In this document: one piece after another, positions 22,838 to 32,512 of the stretch
How positions within the stretch are numbered: position 1 is the stretch's first letter
Layout of the letters: each line of letters begins with the position of its first letter
Assembly: GCA_012744475.1 (NCBI GenBank)
Contig: JAAYBV010000007.1
Location: forward strand, 1 to 64,000
From: Phycisphaerae bacterium
GTDB taxonomy: Bacteria; Planctomycetota; Phycisphaerae; Sedimentisphaerales; Anaerobacaceae
DNA: 64,000 nt
Reading direction: 5' to 3'
Program-made: the position numbers and the translations under genes
The notes under the pieces: model-generated
The model's input: the letters and a program-made list of their open reading frames with translations, nothing else
Told to the model about the DNA's origin: nothing
The model's database searches: none

Positions 22838-25288
22838 ATGTCGGCTACAGCAAGGAAGGCACTTCTGTTCGTCATCGCTCTGACTGTTTCGGCGGTGTTG
22901 TTCGGCGGCTGCAACACGCCGACGGCGCGGCAGTCCGAGGAGCATCCACATGGGAAAGTAGAGCTGGTGCGGGACCGGTGGGGCGTGCCGCACGTGTTCG
23001 CCGAGACCGACGCCGGAGCGATGTACGGCTTGGGCTACGCGGCCGCACAGGACCGGGCGTTTCAGATGTACTACAACCTGCGAATCATCCAGGGCCGTCT
23101 GGCCGAGGTCGTCGGCGACGTCAAGGTAGGCGTCAGCCGGCAGCGGCCCGAGGGCACCAACTCGGCGATCCGCTCCGACGTCCAGATGCGAACTATCGGC
23201 TACTGGGACGCCGCACAGCAGACGGCCCAGCAGCTTGCCCCTGAGTTGCGGAGCCTGCTCGAAGCCTACAGCGAAGGTGTCAACGACTGTATCCGCAGTG
23301 AGCCGAACGAACTGACGTACCTGTTCGCCAAGTACGGCCTCCAACCGGAGCCCTGGACGCCGGCGGCATGCATCGCCTCCTGGTGGCGGCTGAGTCTGTT
23401 CTTCTCGGGCGACGGCCTGCGCGAGATGACGACCTACTACGAAATCAAGGATGGGCAGCGCGAGGTGAAGTCGTTTCCGCCGGACGACAGCGAGGGCCCG
23501 ATGAATATTGCGGGTCGTCACATTCGGGACGATGCCTCGGTGATCCAGCGAGACGACGTCGGCGATGAGTGGCTCAGCGCGGTGATGGACTACGCGACCG
23601 AGCACAACCTGATGCGCAAAATCGATGTCACGCCTCTGCGGCAGCGCGTGCCGGAGGGACCCCGGTTCAGCCATGCCTGGGTGGTAGGCAAGACGCGAAC
23701 GACGAACGGCTCGGCGGTGCTCGTCAGCGATCCGCAGACGCCCGTGCGCAATCCGTCGCTGTTCCAAGAGTTTCACATCAGCGGAGAAACATTCAACGCT
23801 CGCGGCATCGGCGTTGCCGGCAGCCCGAACCTCCTGATCGGCTTCACGCCGACAGTGGCGTGGGGCCTGACCGCTCTCGGCGCCGACCAGGCGGACCTGT
23901 TTCTGCTCAAGACCGATCCCAATCGTCCCAACCAATATCGGGTCGATGGCTATTGGCTCAATATGGAGGTCCGGACAGAGACGATTCGAGTTAGAGACGC
24001 CGATCCGCAAACGCTGACGGTGCGCCGAACGCGGTTCGGACCGGTGGTGACATCGCTGGCGATGGGCGTGCGGCGAGGCGACGAAGTGGCGCTCAAGCGC
24101 ATCCCGATCTGCGATCCGCAGCGCGACACGTTCCGCGGCGTGCTCGATATGATCCGGGCAGGCAATGCGTACGAGTTCCAGCAGGCCCTCGGCGGGTGGA
24201 CCTTCCCGAGCGCCAACTGCGTCTTTGGCGATCGCGAAGGCAACATCGGTTTCAAGACGATCCTCGCACTGCCGATCCGCTCGGCGAACGCGCTGCTCGA
24301 CGAACGTGCGGCGCACGAGGGATGGGACAGCGCCAACGACTGGCAGGGCTTTGTGCCGCATGAGCTGCTACCGCAGGTGATCAACCCGAAGCAGGGCTGG
24401 CTGGTCAGCGCGAACCACCGGCCGATCGCGTCGTTCTACCCGATCTCGATAGGCATCTCGACCGGCAGTCTGGGCGACACGGACCGGTCTTGGCGTCTGA
24501 AAGAGCGCGTGCGGGCGAAGGAGTCTTTCACGCCGGAAGATGTGCTCGACGTCCATTACGACACGGTCGCGCCGATCAAACGCAACCTCGTCAAGCTCGG
24601 CTATCACCTGCGTGACATCCAGCAGTACCCGCTGGAGGAAGAGACGCGGCTGGCGCTGGATTATCTGGAAGAGTGGCGGGATGCGGGATATCGGTCCGAG
24701 ATGCAGATCAAAGGAACGGAGATTCTAAACCTGATGCCGATGGCGTTCCGGCAGAACTTCGCGGCGGCCACGATCTACGGCGGCGGCCTCTCCGGCCTGT
24801 GCAACATGCTCCAGACCCTTGATGCGCGAATCGCCGAGAATCCCAAGGCGGCGCTGACGGAAGAGGAAGCCGACTACGTCAATCTGATCCTGCGGGCCGC
24901 CTGGCGATATGGCAAAGCCAACTACGGCGACGACCCGGCCCAGTGGAACGAGAAGGCCCGCGCCGGATTGCTCGAAACGCGATTGCCCTACATGTCCACG
25001 CTCGACGGTTTCGCAAGCCTGGACGAGGCCAAGGACATCACCTTCCCGGCGCTGACGTGCATCGACGGCGGCACGATCCTCTCGCAGCGGGCGCAATCCT
25101 ACACGCAGTGTGTCCCGATGGATGATGCGGACGGCGCGATGGCCCTGCTACCGGTCGGCGTCTCCGAGCGGCCGGACAGCCCCTATCGCCTCAGCGACTA
25201 CGAGCTCTGGGAAAAAGCCCAACTCCGCCCCGCTCCCCTGTCCCGCGCCAAGGTCGAAGAAATCGCGACGTCACGCAGGGATCTATGA
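22838..25288 (+). CDS. penicillin-acylase-family lipoprotein
   Basis: An 816-residue N-terminal-nucleophile amidohydrolase. The N-terminus has a signal peptide with the lipobox LFGGC, so it is anchored in a membrane. The early part has the family motifs VRDRWGVPHVFAETDAGAMY and GYAAAQDRAFQMYYNLR; the nucleophile Ser278 in RFSHAWVVG would become the new N-terminus of the beta chain after self-cleavage. Relatives cleave amide bonds in beta-lactams or acyl-homoserine lactones, so quorum quenching or scavenging of amides is possible. The ATG follows GGAGG. The stop is close to the sulfatase gene. Confidence 0.88.
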   Translation: MSATARKALLFVIALTVSAVLFGGCNTPTARQSEEHPHGKVELVRDRWGVPHVFAETDAGAMYGLGYAAAQDRAFQMYYNLRIIQGRLAEVVGDVKVGVSRQRPEGTNSAIRSDVQMRTIGYWDAAQQTAQQLAPELRSLLEAYSEGVNDCIRSEPNELTYLFAKYGLQPEPWTPAACIASWWRLSLFFSGDGLREMTTYYEIKDGQREVKSFPPDDSEGPMNIAGRHIRDDASVIQRDDVGDEWLSAVMDYATEHNLMRKIDVTPLRQRVPEGPRFSHAWVVGKTRTTNGSAVLVSDPQTPVRNPSLFQEFHISGETFNARGIGVAGSPNLLIGFTPTVAWGLTALGADQADLFLLKTDPNRPNQYRVDGYWLNMEVRTETIRVRDADPQTLTVRRTRFGPVVTSLAMGVRRGDEVALKRIPICDPQRDTFRGVLDMIRAGNAYEFQQALGGWTFPSANCVFGDREGNIGFKTILALPIRSANALLDERAAHEGWDSANDWQGFVPHELLPQVINPKQGWLVSANHRPIASFYPISIGISTGSLGDTDRSWRLKERVRAKESFTPEDVLDVHYDTVAPIKRNLVKLGYHLRDIQQYPLEEETRLALDYLEEWRDAGYRSEMQIKGTEILNLMPMAFRQNFAAATIYGGGLSGLCNMLQTLDARIAENPKAALTEEEADYVNLILRAAWRYGKANYGDDPAQWNEKARAGLLETRLPYMSTLDGFASLDEAKDITFPALTCIDGGTILSQRAQSYTQCVPMDDADGAMALLPVGVSERPDSPYRLSDYELWEKAQLRPAPLSRAKVEEIATSRRDL

Positions 25289-25346
25289 CATGGCAGCAGG
25301 CCGCTCTTACATCGTATCTGTGAAGCCGCAATTGCAGGGGAATCGC

Positions 25347-26867
25347 GTGATCAGCCGAAAGACAACCAGACGCGACTTCGTCAGGGGCGTGGGATTGGCA
25401 GCGGCATCATACGCTCTTGGCGCGGCCGGGGTATGGGAAAGGCTCGCCTGTGCACAGGCGACAAGGAACAGCGCGAATCGCTTCGCCGCCGCAGGCAGGG
25501 AGCGGCCGAATGTTCTGTTTCTGTTCACGGACGATCAGGCGTTCGGCACGCTCGGCGCGCTGAGCAATCCGGATGTCAGGACGCCGAATATGGACCGGCT
25601 GGTGCGGCGGGGCACGACGTTCACGCACTGCTTCAATCAGGGCGCCTGGCACGGCGCCGTCTGCGTCGCCAGCCGGGCCATGCTCAATACGGGCCGGTAT
25701 GTCTGGACCTGCGGGGGCGACAACTGCGGCAACTGGCCTCTCTGGGGCCAGACACTCGGCAAGGCAGGCTACGACACCTTCATGACCGGCAAGTGGCACA
25801 ATCAGACCCCCGCGCTGAAACGCAGCTTCCAGACCATCGGCCCGACCGGAGGCGGCATGTTCGCCTCCAAAGACCCCAACGCCGAGGAGAACGCCCGGAA
25901 GAGCATCCTCAATGACCCGTACAACCGGCCGCGACCGGGCAACTCGTGGAGCCCCTACGACCAGACGCTCGAAGGACACTGGCGCCAGGTCGACGGCGAA
26001 ACGGTTCACAGCAGTCAGCTCTGGGCCGACACCGCGATCGACTACCTGCACAAGCATACAAAACAAAGCCAAAATCCCTTCTTCATGTACGTGGCCTTCC
26101 ACGCGCCGCACGATCCTCGGCAATCCCCGAAGGAATTCGTGGACCTGTACCCGCCCGAGAAGATCAAGATTCCCCCCAACTACCTGCCCGAGCATCCTTT
26201 CGACCAGGGCGACCCCAGGCTGCGGGACGAACTGCTCGCGCCGTTTCCTCGGACGAAAGAAGCGGTACAGGTGCACCTGAGCGAGTACTACGCAATCGTC
26301 ACACACGCCGATCACCACATCGGCCGCATTCTCGATGCGCTGGAAGCCTCGGGCCAGGCCGACAACACGATCATCATCTTCTCGGCCGATCACGGTCTGG
26401 CGGTCGGTCAGCACGGCCTGATGGGCAAGCAGAACCAGTACGACTGCTCGGTGCGCATGCCGTACGTTTACTGCGGTCCCGGCATCGAGACCGGCCGCAA
26501 GATCGACGCGATGGTCTACCTCCAGAGCGCCTTCGCCACCACCTGCGAGATGGCCCGCATCGAAACGCCCGAGACGGTACAGTTCCCCAGCCTCGTGCCA
26601 CTGCTGACCGGCGAGAAGGACAAGCTCTACGACTCGATCTACGGCGCCTATCGCGATCTCCAGCGAATGGTCCGCACGGAGAGGTACAAGCTGATCCGCT
26701 ATCCACACGTCAACGAGGTGCAGCTCTTCGACCTGCCCAACGACCCCTGGGAAACCACCGACCTGGCTGAGAATCCGCAATACGCCCAGACCGTCAAGAC
26801 GCTGGACGCGGAACTGCACCGCTGGATGGAACGGACCGGCGACGAACTCGAACTGAGCAGATTATGA
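25347..26867 (+). CDS. Tat-exported sulfatase (S1 family)
   Basis: A 506-residue arylsulfatase-type enzyme, removing sulfate esters, probably from algal or animal polysaccharides. The twin-arginine motif RKTTRRDF at the N-terminus sends it out folded. Metal site residues are in FTDDQAF (near residue 61) and the later FSADHGLAVGQHG. The catalytic Cys106 is in GAVCVASRAML, a C-x-A-x-R version of the usual C-x-P-x-R that must be oxidised to formylglycine by a maturase not seen here. I chose the GTG at 25347 (7 bases after AGGGG); an ATG at 25290 overlapping the previous stop would add 19 residues. Confidence 0.88.
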   Translation: MISRKTTRRDFVRGVGLAAASYALGAAGVWERLACAQATRNSANRFAAAGRERPNVLFLFTDDQAFGTLGALSNPDVRTPNMDRLVRRGTTFTHCFNQGAWHGAVCVASRAMLNTGRYVWTCGGDNCGNWPLWGQTLGKAGYDTFMTGKWHNQTPALKRSFQTIGPTGGGMFASKDPNAEENARKSILNDPYNRPRPGNSWSPYDQTLEGHWRQVDGETVHSSQLWADTAIDYLHKHTKQSQNPFFMYVAFHAPHDPRQSPKEFVDLYPPEKIKIPPNYLPEHPFDQGDPRLRDELLAPFPRTKEAVQVHLSEYYAIVTHADHHIGRILDALEASGQADNTIIIFSADHGLAVGQHGLMGKQNQYDCSVRMPYVYCGPGIETGRKIDAMVYLQSAFATTCEMARIETPETVQFPSLVPLLTGEKDKLYDSIYGAYRDLQRMVRTERYKLIRYPHVNEVQLFDLPNDPWETTDLAENPQYAQTVKTLDAELHRWMERTGDELELSRL

Positions 26868-26931
26868 AACGAGGTCCCGCCGCCCATACAGAGCGGTTGC
26901 CCTTGTGACCGAGCGGCATTACAATCAACGC

Positions 26932-27126
26932 ATGAGCGCGCCGTCGAAACAACCGAAGTGGCAGGAGGAAGCGCCGTCGCCCGACCGGACCGCCGAGCCC
27001 GTCGACGACGCCATCGACGTTTCCATGCTGCGAGCGAACCTGGCCTTGAGCCCGGCCGAACGCCTCCGCCGGCACCAGGTCGCTTTGGATCGAATGCGAA
27101 GGCTCCAAGAAGCGAGATTCCTGTGA
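26932..27126 (+). CDS. small antitoxin-like protein
   Basis: A 64-residue acidic-then-basic protein ending in SMLRANLALSPAERLRRHQV and a short Arg-rich helix. Small proteins with this MLRxNLxLSPxERLRRH pattern commonly precede a nucleotidyltransferase-like gene, as here, where the two overlap by GTGA. The arrangement is that of a toxin-antitoxin or antitoxin-toxin pair, but this is inferred from layout. An in-frame ATG at 26905 could add nine residues. Confidence 0.6.
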   Translation: MSAPSKQPKWQEEAPSPDRTAEPVDDAIDVSMLRANLALSPAERLRRHQVALDRMRRLQEARFL

Positions 27127-27635
27127 GCGGCGGACTGCTGGACCTGCTCGAACGTCTCGTCGATGCCGGCGTGGACTTCGTCCTGGTGGGCGGCTACGCT
27201 GGCGTCGTGCATGGCTGCACCTACGTCACACAGGACGTCGATATCTGCTGTGACTTCTCGGCAGTCAATCTGCTGGCCTTTCAGGAAGCGCTATCCGGTC
27301 TGCACCCGGTGCATCGAATGACGCCCGACCGAAAGCCTCTGGACCTGACGGCGTCAAACGCTGCTGAGTTCAAGAACCTGTATCTGGACACGGACCTCGG
27401 GCCCATCGACTGCCTCAGCGAGATCCAGGGTCTGGGCGGCTACGATCAGGTCGTGCGGGTCAGCTCGCCAATCGATGTCGAGGGCAGACGGCTCCGCGTC
27501 TTGACCATCGACGCGTTGATCGTCGCGAAGGAGACGATGAATCGCGCGCGTGACAGAGAGGCCGTTCGCCAGCTCAAGGTGGTACGCCGCTTGAGGGAGG
27601 AAGGGGGTCTCACGGATGGTTGCGGACAATCGTAG
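27123..27635 (+). CDS. minimal nucleotidyltransferase-like protein
   Basis: A 170-residue protein of the nucleotidyltransferase fold. LLERLVDAGVDFVLVGGYAG contains the GG of the fold, and TQDVDICCDFS holds the paired Asp that would bind metal (D-x-D). The C-terminal part has LTIDALIVAKETMNRARDRE, as in the DUF6036-type proteins. It may transfer nucleotides to protein or RNA. It starts with GTG overlapping the stop of the upstream gene and lies between two sulfatase genes. A toxin role is possible but unproved. Confidence 0.7.
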   Translation: MSGGLLDLLERLVDAGVDFVLVGGYAGVVHGCTYVTQDVDICCDFSAVNLLAFQEALSGLHPVHRMTPDRKPLDLTASNAAEFKNLYLDTDLGPIDCLSEIQGLGGYDQVVRVSSPIDVEGRRLRVLTIDALIVAKETMNRARDREAVRQLKVVRRLREEGGLTDGCGQS

Positions 27636-27651
27636 GTTGCCGGGAGACGCC

Positions 27652-29040
27652 ATGATCGACAGACGCGGTTTTCTGAAGCTCATCGGCGCCGCCTCACTGG
27701 CAGCGACGAACCTGAGTCGTACCTCCGCACAACAAGGCGCAGCCAGACCCAATGTGCTGGTTATCCTGGTCGACGATCTCGGCTATGGCGATCTGTCCTG
27801 CTACGGCGCAACGGACCTGAAGTCACCGAACATCGACCGGCTCGTCGACAGCGGGATGCGATTCGAGAACTTCTACGCGAACTGCCCGGTCTGCTCGCCG
27901 ACGCGGGCGGCGCTGCTGAGCGGCCGCTACCCCGACCTGGTGGGCGTGCCCGGCGTGATCCGCACGCACGCCAGGGACAACTGGGGCCGCTTATCGCCGG
28001 ACGCGGTCCTGCTGCCGACGATGCTCAAACAGGCGGGCTACCACACCGCCCTGGTCGGCAAGTGGCACCTGGGCTTGACCTCGCCCGACAGGCCCAACGA
28101 GCGGGGCTTCGACCACTTCCACGGCTTCCTCGGCGACATGATGGACGACTACTACACCCACCGTCGGCATGGGATTAACTACATGCGGCGGCAGAACGCC
28201 GAGATCGACCCCGAGGGCCATGCGACCGACCTGTTCACGCAGTGGGCGATCGAGTACCTTCGCGAGCGGGCCAAATCGCAACAGCCGTTCTTCCTGTACC
28301 TGGCCTACAACGCTCCGCACACGCCGATCCAGCCGCCGGACGAGTGGTTGGAGAAGGTCAGGCGGCGACAGCCCGGCATCAGCGACAGGCGGGCGAAGCT
28401 CGTCGCCTTGATCGAGCATCTGGACGCCGGCATCGGCCAAGTCCTCACCGCCCTGAGGGACACCGGCCTCGATGACGAAACGCTGGTGATCTTCACCTCC
28501 GACAATGGCGGCCAACTCGACGCCGGTGCCACGAACGGCCTGTTTCGTGGCGGAAAGCAGGATATGTACGAAGGCGGCATCCGCGTGCCGATGTGCGTCG
28601 TCTGGCCCGGCCGGATCGAGCCGGGATCGCGAAGCGACCGTGTAGCGTTGACGATGGACATCTTCCCCACTGCCTGCGCCGCGGCGGGCGCCCGCGTCGC
28701 CCACGAGATCGACGGCGTCAGCTTCCTGCCGACCCTGCTCGGCGCAACGCAGCCCGATGAAGACCGTTCTCTGTTCTGGGTCCGTCGTGAAGGCGGTCGC
28801 TACGGGGGACGGGCCTACTACGCCGCTCGCTGCGGTGATCTAAAGCTCGTCCAGAACAGCCCGTTCGAGCCGATGGAACTGTATGATCTCGCTGCCGACC
28901 CGAAGGAAGAAAAGCCCCTGGGCAAAGACCATCCGATGTACGGCCGGCTCTTTTCCGCCCTGCGAGACCACATCTCCAAAGCGGGCGTCGCACCTTGGCA
29001 GAGGGCCCCGGCCGGCTCGGATCGGCCTTCTCAGCCCTGA
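27652..29040 (+). CDS. Tat-exported sulfatase (canonical CSPTR)
   Basis: A 462-residue arylsulfatase-type enzyme. The N-terminal DRRGFLKLIGAASLAA is a Tat signal. VILVDDLGYGDLSCYG gives metal ligands, NCPVCSPTRAALLSGRYP carries the formylglycine Cys81, and FTSDNGGQLD is the second metal site. The sequence resembles N-acetylgalactosamine or N-sulfoglucosamine type sulfatases; the substrate is not predictable. The ATG at 27652 follows GGGAG; the frame is open 36 bases upstream over the end of the nucleotidyltransferase gene. Confidence 0.92.
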   Translation: MIDRRGFLKLIGAASLAATNLSRTSAQQGAARPNVLVILVDDLGYGDLSCYGATDLKSPNIDRLVDSGMRFENFYANCPVCSPTRAALLSGRYPDLVGVPGVIRTHARDNWGRLSPDAVLLPTMLKQAGYHTALVGKWHLGLTSPDRPNERGFDHFHGFLGDMMDDYYTHRRHGINYMRRQNAEIDPEGHATDLFTQWAIEYLRERAKSQQPFFLYLAYNAPHTPIQPPDEWLEKVRRRQPGISDRRAKLVALIEHLDAGIGQVLTALRDTGLDDETLVIFTSDNGGQLDAGATNGLFRGGKQDMYEGGIRVPMCVVWPGRIEPGSRSDRVALTMDIFPTACAAAGARVAHEIDGVSFLPTLLGATQPDEDRSLFWVRREGGRYGGRAYYAARCGDLKLVQNSPFEPMELYDLAADPKEEKPLGKDHPMYGRLFSALRDHISKAGVAPWQRAPAGSDRPSQP

Positions 29041-29103
29041 GAGGACCCGTGCTCGGCGCGTGAAGATAGGAAATTTGTGTGCAAAAATAAGTAGTTGCCA
29101 CAA

Positions 29104-29132
29104 TTGACTTTGCTGCGGCACGCCGAGATAAT
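29104..29132 (+). promoter_or_regulatory. sigma-70 promoter of candidate ncRNA
   Basis: TTGACT at 29104-29109 and GATAAT at 29127-29132 with a 17-base spacer. The expected start, 29139-29141, coincides with the first base of a long stem. Confidence 0.6.
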
Positions 29133-29138
29133 GACCTT

Positions 29139-29313
29139 TGTGAAGGCAGGGGATTCTCCTCGCGATTGCTGGCGCGCGCCCGCGTGGGAGCATTCCCACT
29201 GGAGGAGACCGGGTCGATGAAAAGACTGTAGTGCCTCCCCGCTTCACAAACTGGGGGGGCGCTTGCGGCGGCCCGAGGTGGATCCTGCGGAGGAGCCGAG
29301 GCGCCTCTCTTTT
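29139..29313 (+). ncRNA. candidate structured small RNA, about 175 nt
   Basis: No gene fits this stretch, but it has a full transcription-unit layout. TTTGTGAAG at 29137-29145 pairs with CTTCACAAA at 29242-29250. Inside that stem GGGGA pairs with TCCCC, TCTCCTC with GAGGAGA, and GTGGGA with TCCCAC around a GCAT loop. After it GGGGCGC (29256-29262) pairs with GCGCCTC (29301-29307), followed by TCTTTT, a terminator-like end. A promoter lies just before. It does not show the conserved sequences of 6S, tmRNA, SRP or RNase P RNA, or of a riboswitch I know. The layout is seen; the function is open. Confidence 0.5.
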
Positions 29314-29410
29314 ACGATCTCTCCCTGCCCGCATCTGGTCCCCGGTACCCGCCCCCAAACTGCCAATGGCGCAGTGAGTGGCAACCCCGCGTAGATACCT
29401 GAAGAAGACC

Positions 29411-29439
29411 TTGCCCGGAAGCCCTTTCGCCGTTACAAT
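29411..29439 (+). promoter_or_regulatory. candidate promoter of the 1002-residue protein
   Basis: TTGCCC at 29411-29416 and TACAAT at 29434-29439, 17 bases apart. The start would be near 29446, 30 bases before the ATG at 29476. Confidence 0.5.
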
Positions 29440-29475
29440 AGGTCCGGCTTGACTATACCTGTGAGAGGGACCATT

Positions 29476-32400
29476 ATGCGGCGGAAGTTCCAATTCGTCT
29501 GGGCTGTGACGCTCAGCTTGGCGTGCCTCGCGTACACGCAACCAACCTCGACAGAACAGCTACGCCAGGCCGTTTCCGAATTGCTCGAAGGGCGAATCGC
29601 GATTCTCCGGGTCTATCCGGACCCAGCCAATGATCCGGCGGGATTCGAGAAGGTCCGTGCGCCGATCACGAACCTGGCGATCGGCTCGGTGGCCATCAAA
29701 GCGGCGTATCCGGCCGTCTCCGGCCGGGCGTTCGTCGTGCTCATGGCAACCGACCAGAGGGACGAGGCCGTCGCGACGGCCCTGGGCTCACGCGTCGAAA
29801 AGGGATCGTTCTCGGACAAGCTGACGCTATCGCTCCACCTGGACCCCATTGATCCCAACTGGAATCCGATGTGGACCTTCTCTGATGCCCAAGGCGAACC
29901 CATGCCGGGCGCCGCCATAGAAATATGGACATATACGCCAGACCCTCAGGTGAACATCCTGCTTGCGCGAACGACCCTCGACGAGCGCAGCCAGCTTCCG
30001 CGCCTGTCACCAGCCGACCGATTCTTCTTCCATGTCTCACACCCGAATTACGGTACGGGACGTGTGCAGTTACGCCAGGCAAGAGAAGACCCCTCCGGCG
30101 TCTGGCTGGTCCCCCTGGCGCCGCTTGATTCCCAGGCCGTCGCGTCGTCGATTCAGGGAACCGTTGTCGACACCGAAGGCCGCCTGGTACCTGACGCGCA
30201 GGTCCTGTGCACGAAGGTATTGGGCCCAGATCACAGCCTCATCGAGTCAGAACACGGATTTCTGTTCGGCGCCATCACCAACGAGGAGGGCTGGTTCTCA
30301 CTCTGCGTCCCGATTGTCGGAAAGGACCTCGTGCTTAAGGGACTCCCCGACCCCGGGAGCAGCTATGTCATCGACATTGAGCCGCCTAAGGAACTCAATC
30401 TGCGGCGATATGGATTGGGAAGATCCCGCCACATTCCTGTCGGAACGGAAAGCACCTTCACGCTGACGCCGATAGAGGCCACCAAGGTCTTTCACACGTT
30501 CAGCTTTGAGTACTACGAAGGCCCGGTCACCGATCCTCAGGAGTTGGATAGTATCGAATTGAAACTCTATCGCGATAGCCAGCAGTGCGCACACTTGACT
30601 TACGATCAGCTCAAGGGCGGCCATGCGCTTCCACCAGGGACCCTGCGTGCGACGACAACGCGATGGGGTCGCCGGTTTGGTTTTCAAGACGTTGAGCTGA
30701 GGCTCGACAGCCCCGAGCATGTGGTCATCCATGGGGCACCGCCCGTATTCTATCGAGGTCGGGTTGTCGACGACTCTACGGACGAGCCCGTCCAAGGGGC
30801 AATTGTCTGGGGCGGCTGGCCAGACGCCGAGCAGAAATCGTCCGAGCTAACCTCCGAACGATGGCAAGAACTGCTGGCGATGGTGGCGAAGGAGGCCGAC
30901 GATGATTCTGCCGAGTTGCTGTATCGCGCGAGTGACCGCGTTGCGATGACGGAAGGCGACGGCACCTTCGAAATCCCATTTCTGCTATCGGGGATCAATT
31001 CGCTCATTTACGGTTTCACGGTGGCCAAACCGGGATACAAGCAGGTCGGCATCACGGCGATGATCCCGAGTCTCAACGTGGCCTACATCCATACAATCAG
31101 GCTCGCTCCGACCGGACAGCCGGACTACTTCCCCGTCTTCATGTTCGAGAACGAGGGGGGTTCGCTCGTCGATCCGAATGAGTTCGACAACGCCGATGTC
31201 GTCATCACAGCCATCGGGGGTGGCGGGTCTTCCGTCCCGTTGAGAATCCTCCGTGAAAGACGGCAATTCACGGCGGGCATCTACGGCGTGGACGCCTTTC
31301 GAGACGGGAAGTATTACCAGTATGGACCTGTGGACCTGAGTGTCGCCCGGCCCGAGACTGTGGTCTTTGTGCCCGCGCAGGTATGGCAGAAACAACTTCT
31401 CTGCCGCGGCCGGGTCATCCATGGAGTCACTGGCGAACCTATCTCCGGTGCAGTCGTCATCCACTGTCTGAGGGGGCCCCAGTATGACAGTTCCTCGCTC
31501 CAGCCAAGTCAATGGGAGGCCGTGGAGCGGCTTGGTCCCAACCCTGATCCGAAGAATCCCGCGATGGCGCCTCTGTTTGCTCGATACGATCCCCCCCGAC
31601 CGATTGTCACTGCATGCGCGATTACGGACGAGGACGGATGGTACCATATCACGGTTGAACTGAGCAGACCGGACCCTCCGGACTCACTCCTGGCGATGGC
31701 CCGTGACTTCCTGGACAGTTGGCATACGCTGACGCGGTTGGTCCCTGCGCCGGATGAGCCCATCAGGCACCGTCGTGAATCGCTGGTTCCGGACGCCGAG
31801 GGCATCACACAGCTCGACCCCATAAGTCTCTTCCCGGGCGGCATAGCCGTCCTTCAGCCCATCGCACCGAGTCTCGGCCCGGCTGGAGCCGATGGCACCA
31901 TTGAATTCCGCTGGATCGTCTGCGAGGAACCCAGACCATCATGGGTCGAGCAACTCTGGCCTCCGTTTGGCACCATCGCCGCCACCATGACGTATCGCCA
32001 GAGGTGGCTCCTTCCGAACCTGTCGCAGACCATCTACGTTCCCGCAGGGCTCGACCTGCGCCTGATTGTGGCTCCCCGATCACAGGACTCACATCCACCT
32101 GTTGATTTGGGATATTTCAGGGTCGAGCAGGGACAAGTCATCAAGCTCGGTCGAGTGGAGTTCCCTCCCGGTGTGGAAGTGAGGGTCTGCGTCGTCGATG
32201 AGCAGGGCCACCCGCTCGGCGGCATAACGGTCTTCTGTTTCGACGAAGATGAGATGATGCCGCAACGAAAGCGACCGACGGACGACGCCGGTATGACCAC
32301 GATTCATGTCGCCGCCCATTCGAGGGGCCTGTTTCTGGTCCAGGCTTACGATCAGCAAAGCCGCGAGACGCTCGAAGAAAGCATCCCGTATGAGGTCGGT

Positions 32401-32484
32401 GGCGAAGAGGACGCGGGCCGGCAATTCACGCTGACGGTCTCCCGCGAGATGGCCACGGCGCTGGCCGAGCAGGCGCGGCGGTAG
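29476..32484 (+). CDS. large exported protein with carboxypeptidase-regulatory-like domains
   Basis: A 1002-residue exported protein. The signal peptide is RRKFQFVWAVTLSLACLAYT. The rest is beta-rich with at least four carboxypeptidase-regulatory-like (prealbumin-fold) units: SIQGTVVDTEGRLVPDAQVL, YRGRVVDDSTDEPVQGAIVW, CRGRVIHGVTGEPISGAVVI and VRVCVVDEQGHPLGGITVFC. No catalytic domain is seen. These folds usually hold or display other domains at the cell surface. The ATG at 29476 follows GAGAGGGA. It has its own promoter. The function is unknown. Confidence 0.75.
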   Translation: MRRKFQFVWAVTLSLACLAYTQPTSTEQLRQAVSELLEGRIAILRVYPDPANDPAGFEKVRAPITNLAIGSVAIKAAYPAVSGRAFVVLMATDQRDEAVATALGSRVEKGSFSDKLTLSLHLDPIDPNWNPMWTFSDAQGEPMPGAAIEIWTYTPDPQVNILLARTTLDERSQLPRLSPADRFFFHVSHPNYGTGRVQLRQAREDPSGVWLVPLAPLDSQAVASSIQGTVVDTEGRLVPDAQVLCTKVLGPDHSLIESEHGFLFGAITNEEGWFSLCVPIVGKDLVLKGLPDPGSSYVIDIEPPKELNLRRYGLGRSRHIPVGTESTFTLTPIEATKVFHTFSFEYYEGPVTDPQELDSIELKLYRDSQQCAHLTYDQLKGGHALPPGTLRATTTRWGRRFGFQDVELRLDSPEHVVIHGAPPVFYRGRVVDDSTDEPVQGAIVWGGWPDAEQKSSELTSERWQELLAMVAKEADDDSAELLYRASDRVAMTEGDGTFEIPFLLSGINSLIYGFTVAKPGYKQVGITAMIPSLNVAYIHTIRLAPTGQPDYFPVFMFENEGGSLVDPNEFDNADVVITAIGGGGSSVPLRILRERRQFTAGIYGVDAFRDGKYYQYGPVDLSVARPETVVFVPAQVWQKQLLCRGRVIHGVTGEPISGAVVIHCLRGPQYDSSSLQPSQWEAVERLGPNPDPKNPAMAPLFARYDPPRPIVTACAITDEDGWYHITVELSRPDPPDSLLAMARDFLDSWHTLTRLVPAPDEPIRHRRESLVPDAEGITQLDPISLFPGGIAVLQPIAPSLGPAGADGTIEFRWIVCEEPRPSWVEQLWPPFGTIAATMTYRQRWLLPNLSQTIYVPAGLDLRLIVAPRSQDSHPPVDLGYFRVEQGQVIKLGRVEFPPGVEVRVCVVDEQGHPLGGITVFCFDEDEMMPQRKRPTDDAGMTTIHVAAHSRGLFLVQAYDQQSRETLEESIPYEVGGEEDAGRQFTLTVSREMATALAEQARR

Positions 32485-32512
32485 ATCGCCCGGCGCTGCG
32501 GATTCCGGGGTC

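Noticed and set aside
22118-24361. Minus-strand open frame of 747 codons
   Set aside because: Antisense to rsmI and the penicillin-acylase gene; composition is biased to His, Arg, Val, Asp without domains.
29139-29313. Identification of the 29.1-kb RNA as 6S, SRP or tmRNA
   Set aside because: Length is compatible with 6S, but the central bubble and the conserved sequences of these RNAs are not seen, so only a generic ncRNA is claimed.
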